Source: Candidatus Hodarchaeota archaeon (GTDB lineage Archaea; Asgardarchaeota; Heimdallarchaeia; Hodarchaeales; YT1-057). Taken from it: a stretch of DNA of 9,556 nt. Position 1 is the stretch's first letter. Each line of letters opens with the position of its first letter. Below the pieces are notes generated by a model. The model was not told where the DNA came from. It saw only the letters and a list, made by a program, of their open reading frames with translations, and did not search any database. Shown piece after piece: positions 5,147 through 9,556 of this stretch. The position numbers and the translations under genes are program-made. The stretch is from contig JAEOTI010000001.1 in the NCBI GenBank assembly GCA_016839955.1, positions 1-9,556 of the forward strand, in the 5' to 3' direction.

Positions 5147-8041
5147 TTATTGATATCTGATAGGAGGATTTCTTTTTTCGCCTATGAGTTGAAAAAGTCG
5201 CACATAAGGAAAGAATTGTTCCCAAGATCTGATTTTGTTACCATCGAGATTTTGGATGAGGGTATGCAATTGTTGTTTGGCTAACGAATAGTTCTGACTC
5301 CTAAGATTGGTCTCATACTCCCGAAAGAGGTTCAGAGACTGTTTACTTTGTTCTTCAAGATCCAAAATCTCTAGCAGCTTTTTACTATTCGTTTCACATA
5401 GTTTTGCCAGTGGTTGCTGGGCTACTAAAACGAATAGTTCAGCTAATTTGGCATATGCCTGACCATGCTGGGATATGATGATGGGTTTTTTCTCCTCTGG
5501 TGAAGCCATGGGAGATAAAGGTGAGGCGGTTATTAATTCAGCAATATTCATATTACTGGGAATGGTGACTGGATCTGAGCTTAATTTCCTTCCTAAGAGG
5601 CTGATATCCCAGAGGGGGAGATTTTCCATGGGTTCTGATAATAGGAGGCTTTCGGTAAAGAATTTCGGATTTTGCTCTTTGATTAATGCTTCAAGTGTCT
5701 TTAACAGCACCATTGTCATTTCTTTCGCTTCTCCCGTTAGCTCTAGTCTCACTAGGATCTTGATGAATGTAATGATGCTTGAAAAATTCATAGTGTTCTG
5801 GCCAGATTTGACTGTCTTTGTATAGTGTTCTCGTACCAGCTCACAATAGGTGGTTTGTAATTCTTCTAATAATGTGTATCTTTGGGGATCTGTTTCTTGA
5901 TTAATGTCCATCTCAAACAAAAATTTAGGAAGAGGAAACTGCATTCCTATTTGAAACATGGGTGCTGTATGAAGATTCTGAAGCATTTCTTTGAGTAGTT
6001 CCTTACACTTTTCGTGATCGTTTAGCTCAAAATAGAGTTCTAGGATGTCAATAAGACTCATGATGAGTGCAAACGGTTGTTTTTCGCACATATACGCCAG
6101 TTCTGCTTCTTGTCTTGCAGCTTTGTTGTCACCTATTGCTAAGAATATTTTTCCTCTCAATAAATAATATCTGTAGGATGTCTTACTTTTCTGTTCTGCT
6201 GGTTTATCTTCTGGTTGTGTCAGGGATAATATTTCCTTCGCCTGATCCACCTCGCCATGTTTAGCTAATTCTCCTCCTAGTTGATACATAAAATCAGTGT
6301 TATCAAGAGGAGCTTTCATGAGAATCTCTTGGAAGTCTAATTCTCCTAATTTTACTCCAAGTTCGATTTTGTACGTAAGTCGAGAAAATAACTGACGGAG
6401 TTTCATAAACTTTTGATGATCAAACCCGTAGGGACTAGGAACCTGTGGTCCAGAGGGGCTTTTTGGTTCTTCTTCTGCTTTGTCTGCATCTTCTTCTAAT
6501 TCTTGTAAGAGCCGTTTGGCACTATAATAATCTTGACCTGAGATATACAATTTAAGCAATCCTTCCTTTTCGAAGGATTGCATTGGTGGAGGCATATTTT
6601 CAAATTTCTTCCGTATTTGAACCTCATGTTCTGCCATTAAGGGATGACTTTCTTGGAATTTCTGTTCATTTATGAGCTTGAGAATGGTTTGAAATGTTTC
6701 ATTTTTTGGTTCCTCTTCCTCTGAAGCTTTAATTGTTTTCATCTCTTCTTCAAACGCTTCTATTTGTGAAATTATAATTTTTAATCCCATTTTCTCTGCT
6801 GTGGTTTTGTATAGAATCAACTCTGAAGTTTTCTGGACAAAATGTCTCATTAATATCCTTGATTGACCTTTATCCAGAGAATTTTCTTTTAATCGGGTAA
6901 TTAATGGTTTTATTTGTTCAATAAGCTGTGTTACCTGTGGCTGTATTTCTTCTTTCGTGTACCATCCTAATTGGAGGAGAAGATTTGTGCCTCCAAACGG
7001 AATAATCTCCTGTACGTCAATTGTTGTATCTGTCAATATAGGTCTTAATTTTTCACATTCTTCTTTATACTCATGTTTGATGTATGTATATCCATGTGCA
7101 ATAAGTTCATGTAAGATTAATGATTTTCCAGCTGATCCCAAAGCCCATCCTTTTTCCTCATTTTTTTTCCATCTATTCATTAATTCTTCTACTCGGGTAT
7201 TCAAGATTTTTAATGCTTGCTTAGGCTCATTAGCGCCAAAGAATGCGTCTGCAAACATGATCGATTGGTGTTGCATTTGGGGGCCGCTCCCATAAAATGC
7301 CCCTGCTACCTGGATCATTCCCATATCAGGTATCCCTTGTTCCTTTTCTCTTCCGTGGATCTCCTGAAATAGTTCTTCGAGTTTCTCTAGATTTTTACTA
7401 GCTTTAGCGATTTCATATTCTAACATAAATCGATTCATGGAAAATTGTTGTTCGACACGCACTGAATTACTTTGAGTTAATTTCTCTGCTTTATGCATGA
7501 TCTGAGTTAGTTCCGAGGGAGGAAGGACGTCTTTCATCAATACACCATATTCTAACCATTGAATGGATTGTTGACTATCTGTCAATTGAACTAAGAATTT
7601 GGGATAATCTTTCGCTACTTGTTGTAGTAATTCCCTTTTATCAGATTTTTTCAATGATTTTATGAGTTTGGTGCTAGGGCCTATTAAATTTATTATTGGT
7701 TCCTTTTTATTGAGTAAGGTATCTTGCCAATGGGCATAACTTTTCTTATAGTACTCATTGGCGATAGTTTCCGTTGTTTTTTGCGTTGTAAGATAATCTG
7801 CAATCATTCGATAGCCTTCTGCTTTCTCCCACGGAGAGAGTTTTAATAATTCTTCTTCTCCTCTCTCTATCAGCTCCTTTTGCTGACTCTTTGTACCAAT
7901 TTTCATCAAACTAATAGCTAAGCGTTGTAAATGATGTCCTTTCGAGTCCGTTTTCGATTTTTGTATTTCTTCGCTCAATTTTTTGTATACTGTCAGTAAA
8001 AATTCTTCATTTAATACATCATATAGTTTTGCTTCAACCAA
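5147..8041 (-). CDS. large TPR-like alpha-solenoid protein
   Basis: The 964-residue product is soluble, almost wholly helical, and has no signal peptide or membrane segment. Helix pairs of TPR type are visible. The clearest is 626-652, LLRGKIFLAIGDNKAARQEA and the helix after it, with the usual L-G-A spacing; others lie near 258-289, 491-518, 583-608, 659-690, 753-788, 862-893 and 901-932. An acidic stretch (430-446) and a Pro/Ser/Gly-rich linker (about 521-540) divide it into at least two solenoid blocks. TPR arrays bind peptides or other proteins, so a scaffold or chaperone-like role is likely, with unknown partners. No enzyme motif was seen. TTG at 8041 is the first start after an in-frame stop, and GGGG at 8050-8053 lies eight bases before it; the first internal Met is residue 46. 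It stands alone and converges on the small gene ending at 4923. Confidence 0.88.
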   Translation of the reverse strand: MVEAKLYDVLNEEFLLTVYKKLSEEIQKSKTDSKGHHLQRLAISLMKIGTKSQQKELIERGEEELLKLSPWEKAEGYRMIADYLTTQKTTETIANEYYKKSYAHWQDTLLNKKEPIINLIGPSTKLIKSLKKSDKRELLQQVAKDYPKFLVQLTDSQQSIQWLEYGVLMKDVLPPSELTQIMHKAEKLTQSNSVRVEQQFSMNRFMLEYEIAKASKNLEKLEELFQEIHGREKEQGIPDMGMIQVAGAFYGSGPQMQHQSIMFADAFFGANEPKQALKILNTRVEELMNRWKKNEEKGWALGSAGKSLILHELIAHGYTYIKHEYKEECEKLRPILTDTTIDVQEIIPFGGTNLLLQLGWYTKEEIQPQVTQLIEQIKPLITRLKENSLDKGQSRILMRHFVQKTSELILYKTTAEKMGLKIIISQIEAFEEEMKTIKASEEEEPKNETFQTILKLINEQKFQESHPLMAEHEVQIRKKFENMPPPMQSFEKEGLLKLYISGQDYYSAKRLLQELEEDADKAEEEPKSPSGPQVPSPYGFDHQKFMKLRQLFSRLTYKIELGVKLGELDFQEILMKAPLDNTDFMYQLGGELAKHGEVDQAKEILSLTQPEDKPAEQKSKTSYRYYLLRGKIFLAIGDNKAARQEAELAYMCEKQPFALIMSLIDILELYFELNDHEKCKELLKEMLQNLHTAPMFQIGMQFPLPKFLFEMDINQETDPQRYTLLEELQTTYCELVREHYTKTVKSGQNTMNFSSIITFIKILVRLELTGEAKEMTMVLLKTLEALIKEQNPKFFTESLLLSEPMENLPLWDISLLGRKLSSDPVTIPSNMNIAELITASPLSPMASPEEKKPIIISQHGQAYAKLAELFVLVAQQPLAKLCETNSKKLLEILDLEEQSKQSLNLFREYETNLRSQNYSLAKQQLHTLIQNLDGNKIRSWEQFFPYVRLFQLIGEKRNPPIRYQ

Positions 8042-8054
8042 CCGTTAAACCCCT

Positions 8055-8076
8055 TTGTAAAATTCTGATTTTACAA
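8055..8076. promoter_or_regulatory. perfect 22-base inverted repeat (9+4+9) in the leader of the TPR gene
   Basis: TTGTAAAAT and ATTTTACAA are exact inverted copies around TCTG. The site lies between the TATA-like box at 8101-8109 and the start codon at 8041, at or just after the expected transcription start, and its inner edge touches the GGGG ribosome binding site at 8050-8053. It could be an operator overlapping the transcription start, or a hairpin at the 5' end of the mRNA that affects ribosome access. The AT-rich stem makes the hairpin only moderately stable. Confidence 0.55.
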
Positions 8077-8100
8077 TTAAAACTTGTAGAACTTTCGCTC

Positions 8101-8109
8101 TATTATAAC
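8101..8109 (-). promoter_or_regulatory. TATA-like box for the TPR gene
   Basis: On the minus strand this reads GTTATAATA. A start of transcription about 25 bases downstream would fall near 8080, giving a leader of roughly 40 bases containing the inverted repeat and the GGGG ribosome binding site. The placement is consistent but is not proof. Confidence 0.4.
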
Positions 8110-8270
8110 TTCTTGAAAAGAAAATACATTGAGAAAATTATCCGGAGAGTTTCTCTAGCTACTGCTATATGCGTTCTCAACCCGTATACTCGAACTCTAC
8201 AACAGGGAGTGAAAAAAGGCCAAAGCTAATCAGTCTTATCTAGCATTCCTGAAACTGAATTATCACTAAA

Positions 8271-8972
8271 ATGATTAAGGTAAGAAGAATGAATGATAAT
8301 CCAACTGACAAAAAAAATGTCTGTGATAGCTGCCACGAAAAAAAGGTCACGAATAACAATAACTATACCTTTTTTGATTTTCGAAGGCAACAGAATGAAC
8401 CCGGAGGCAGGTGGGTCAATGGAATTCTTTGTAAATCATGTTATACCGTCTTAAAATCCGGCAACTATATCAAGGAAATCCATACCATTTACCCCCAGAA
8501 AATGGCCTGGGGGTGGGATTGGACCGATAGCGTTCCGGATACAAAAGACTTACTTCCGCGAGATATGCGAATGCCGTTGAAATCTACGATGGTAGGTGTG
8601 TGGGATTACCTGATAAGTGCATTATTACAAACTCATAGCAGTTTAACCCGTGAAGAAGAAAGAAATCTCCGCCGATTTAAATTAATGTTTTCTTCTCATC
8701 CCTTTCCCAACTATCAAGTAATGCTGCAATTCGCAAAGGCCGAAAGGAATCTGAATTGGTATCGTATAGCTGAACCTAAATCACTAACTGCTAGGATATT
8801 TGTTGTTGATGGAAAAATACAAGACCCTCAAAACATCAAGTTTAAGCCAATAGATCAGGAGGTTGGGCTATTATTTCTTAACCACAGAACGGCCATATTC
8901 TGGTTCAACACCTCCCCCAAGTTCATTTATTTGAAAGCTGACCTATTGGAGGACAGGAACTTTGTTTACTAG
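8271..8972 (+). CDS. uncharacterised protein with an N-terminal CxxC...CxxC zinc site
   Basis: The 233-residue product carries C18-x2-C21 and C54-x2-C57, separated by 32 residues that include aromatic and Gly-rich stretches (TFFDF, GGRWVNG). This is a plausible treble-clef or zinc-ribbon-like metal site, though no named family was recognised. Residues 75-150 are mixed, with a helix near 125-140; residues 170-225 read as beta strands (ARIFVVDGK, VGLLFLNHRTAIFWF, KFIYLKADLL). No membrane helix or catalytic motif is visible. ATG at 8271 lacks a ribosome binding site; ATG at 8289, six codons in, has AGGT seven bases before it and may be the true start. The end overlaps the next frame by 11 bases, so this product could be one half of a longer protein. 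It is divergent from the TPR gene, with 229 bases between starts. Confidence 0.75.
   Translation: MIKVRRMNDNPTDKKNVCDSCHEKKVTNNNNYTFFDFRRQQNEPGGRWVNGILCKSCYTVLKSGNYIKEIHTIYPQKMAWGWDWTDSVPDTKDLLPRDMRMPLKSTMVGVWDYLISALLQTHSSLTREEERNLRRFKLMFSSHPFPNYQVMLQFAKAERNLNWYRIAEPKSLTARIFVVDGKIQDPQNIKFKPIDQEVGLLFLNHRTAIFWFNTSPKFIYLKADLLEDRNFVY
8948..8952 (+). promoter_or_regulatory. strong ribosome binding site inside the end of the CxxC gene
   Basis: GGAGG lies nine bases before the TTG at 8962. It is the best match to a Shine-Dalgarno sequence at any start in the window, and it supports separate, coupled translation of the short downstream frame. Confidence 0.55.
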
Positions 8973-9183
8973 AAACCTGATAACAAATCGGGATTCGTTA
9001 CTTATTCACATTGACTATAACTTCAAATCAAAATATCCCCAAGGTCTAATTCATCTTATGTCTCCTGAACTTTTCGAATTGATAGCAAAAAGACCGGTTC
9101 TAGGCTTGAAAGAGAAGGAAATGAACATGGAATTGAAAAAAACCTTTGCTCGAATTCGAAAAGGATGGGAAGCAGACCCATAA
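8962..9183 (+). CDS. short protein overlapping the CxxC gene
   Basis: The 73-residue product starts at TTG 8962, overlaps the preceding gene by 11 bases, and has GGAGG nine bases upstream. Residues 12-38 resemble a strand (DSLLIHIDYNF) followed by GLIHLMSPELFELIAKRP, and the end is a basic helix (KKTFARIRKGWE). No family was recognised. Because the preceding product ends in beta strands and this one begins with one, the two could be a single protein split by a +1 frameshift near 8965, either real, programmed or an assembly error. The strong ribosome binding site favours a genuine separate gene. A T-rich stretch follows the stop almost at once. Confidence 0.6.
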   Translation: MFTRNLITNRDSLLIHIDYNFKSKYPQGLIHLMSPELFELIAKRPVLGLKEKEMNMELKKTFARIRKGWEADP

Positions 9184-9185
9184 CC

Positions 9186-9196
9186 TTTTTTCTTTT
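9186..9196 (+). terminator. T-tract terminator after the CxxC gene pair
   Basis: TTTTTTCTTTT begins two bases after the TAA at 9181-9183. Archaeal RNA polymerases commonly stop at such U-tracts without a hairpin, and none is visible here. Confidence 0.5.
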
Positions 9197-9332
9197 GAAA
9201 TCAAAACCTCTTATCAAAAAACGTAAATATCCCATAAATGAATCTGGTGATCTTCCTTCTATTCCCTCCGTTCAGAAATCAAAATAAGCGCATAAAATAG
9301 ATTCTGAGCAGATTACTTTTGAATTGGATAAA

Positions 9333-9556
9333 TTAAAAAAGGATTCTAATCAAGTTATAGAAACCAGTTACTTCTCTTCTTAGGGGGAGGAGGGGAAGAG
9401 AGAGCAACACGAAAATCAGTGCATAGAGAAGTAAAGTAATAATAATTTCTTTATTATTTTCTGGCCAATCGATTTTCAAGACAGTTTTCATAGGAAAAAG
9501 AATGAATGAGGAAACAACTTTTGGTATTGGAACCATGAATGGAGTATTTTTTCTCC
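9333..9556 (-). CDS. probable 3' end of a membrane-protein gene cut by the window edge
   Basis: The frame is open to the right edge with no stop, so the visible part is probably the C-terminus of a longer protein; an ATG at 9536 would otherwise give a 67-residue product but has no well-spaced ribosome binding site. One clear transmembrane helix is visible (IIITLLLYALIFVLLSLPLL), preceded by a moderately hydrophobic segment (KVVSSFILFP) and followed by a short tail beginning RREVTG. The family is not recognisable from this fragment. The G-rich stretch at 9383-9395 is the complement of codons at the end of the helix. Confidence 0.5.
   Translation of the reverse strand, partial: RKNTPFMVPIPKVVSSFILFPMKTVLKIDWPENNKEIIITLLLYALIFVLLSLPLLPLRREVTGFYNLIRILF

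Noticed and set aside
4974..5225. 83-codon minus-strand frame overlapping the end of the TPR gene
   Set aside because: It is in a different frame from the TPR coding sequence, which accounts for part of it, and the rest looks like random AT-rich translation.
5475..5825. Plus-strand frame of 116 codons inside the TPR gene
   Set aside because: It is antisense to a long, clearly coding frame and has no independent support; the same applies to the frames at 6067-6264 and 6957-7295.
8029..8229. 66-codon plus-strand frame in the gap before the CxxC gene
   Set aside because: It begins inside the TPR gene on the other strand, runs through that gene's promoter and inverted repeat, and has no ribosome binding site.
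8770..8970. Gelsolin-like domain in the CxxC protein (VGLLFLNHRTAIFWF resembles a gelsolin core strand pair)
   Set aside because: Only a short stretch matches; the following helix and the calcium-site residues expected of a gelsolin repeat are not visible.

Overview
The window looks like chromosomal DNA from an archaeon, most plausibly an Asgard-type (Promethearchaeota) or similar uncultivated lineage. The evidence is indirect. The DNA is AT-rich. There is an archaeal-style winged-helix regulator, a double zinc ribbon fused to a membrane domain, a surface protein held by a C-terminal membrane anchor with a lysine-rich tail, several TTG starts, and TATA-like boxes close to start codons. No rRNA, tRNA, CRISPR array, insertion sequence or named metabolic gene was found. 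No protein could be given a gene symbol, so the lineage is an inference.

Layout from left to right. Positions 1-338 appear non-coding and hold a compact G-quadruplex motif (48-62). Next is a plus-strand gene for a membrane-anchored surface protein with a probable beta-sandwich ectodomain (339-1193). It converges on a minus-strand cluster of three membrane-protein genes, read 3460 to 1234. The first two products are divergent paralogs sharing colinear NP, KRT, NP-x5-G and FFLGG motifs, and the first carries a C-terminal double zinc ribbon. Their genes overlap by an ATGA junction. The third is an unrelated membrane protein with a single CPTC motif and follows 47 bases later.

A 385-base divergent intergenic region (3461-3845) separates that cluster from a plus-strand winged-helix regulator (3846-4583) and a small acidic-tailed protein (4609-4923). 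The intergenic region holds two strong dyads with centres 31 bases apart. A 223-base convergent gap follows with nothing recognisable beyond weak T-tracts.

The largest gene (8041 to 5147, minus strand) encodes a 964-residue soluble TPR-like alpha-solenoid. It starts with TTG, and a perfect 9+4+9 inverted repeat sits between its TATA-like box and its ribosome binding site. Divergently, a plus-strand pair encodes a CxxC...CxxC protein (8271-8972) and a short overlapping reading frame (8962-9183) with its own strong ribosome binding site. The right edge holds what is probably the 3' end of a membrane-protein gene entering from outside (9556 to 9333, minus).

How the genes work together is largely inferred. 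The membrane trio is probably co-transcribed and may form one complex. The divergent winged-helix protein is the natural candidate for its regulator. The TPR protein is probably a scaffold with unknown partners. Nothing in the sequence links the surface protein, the TPR protein or the CxxC pair to the membrane trio beyond proximity.
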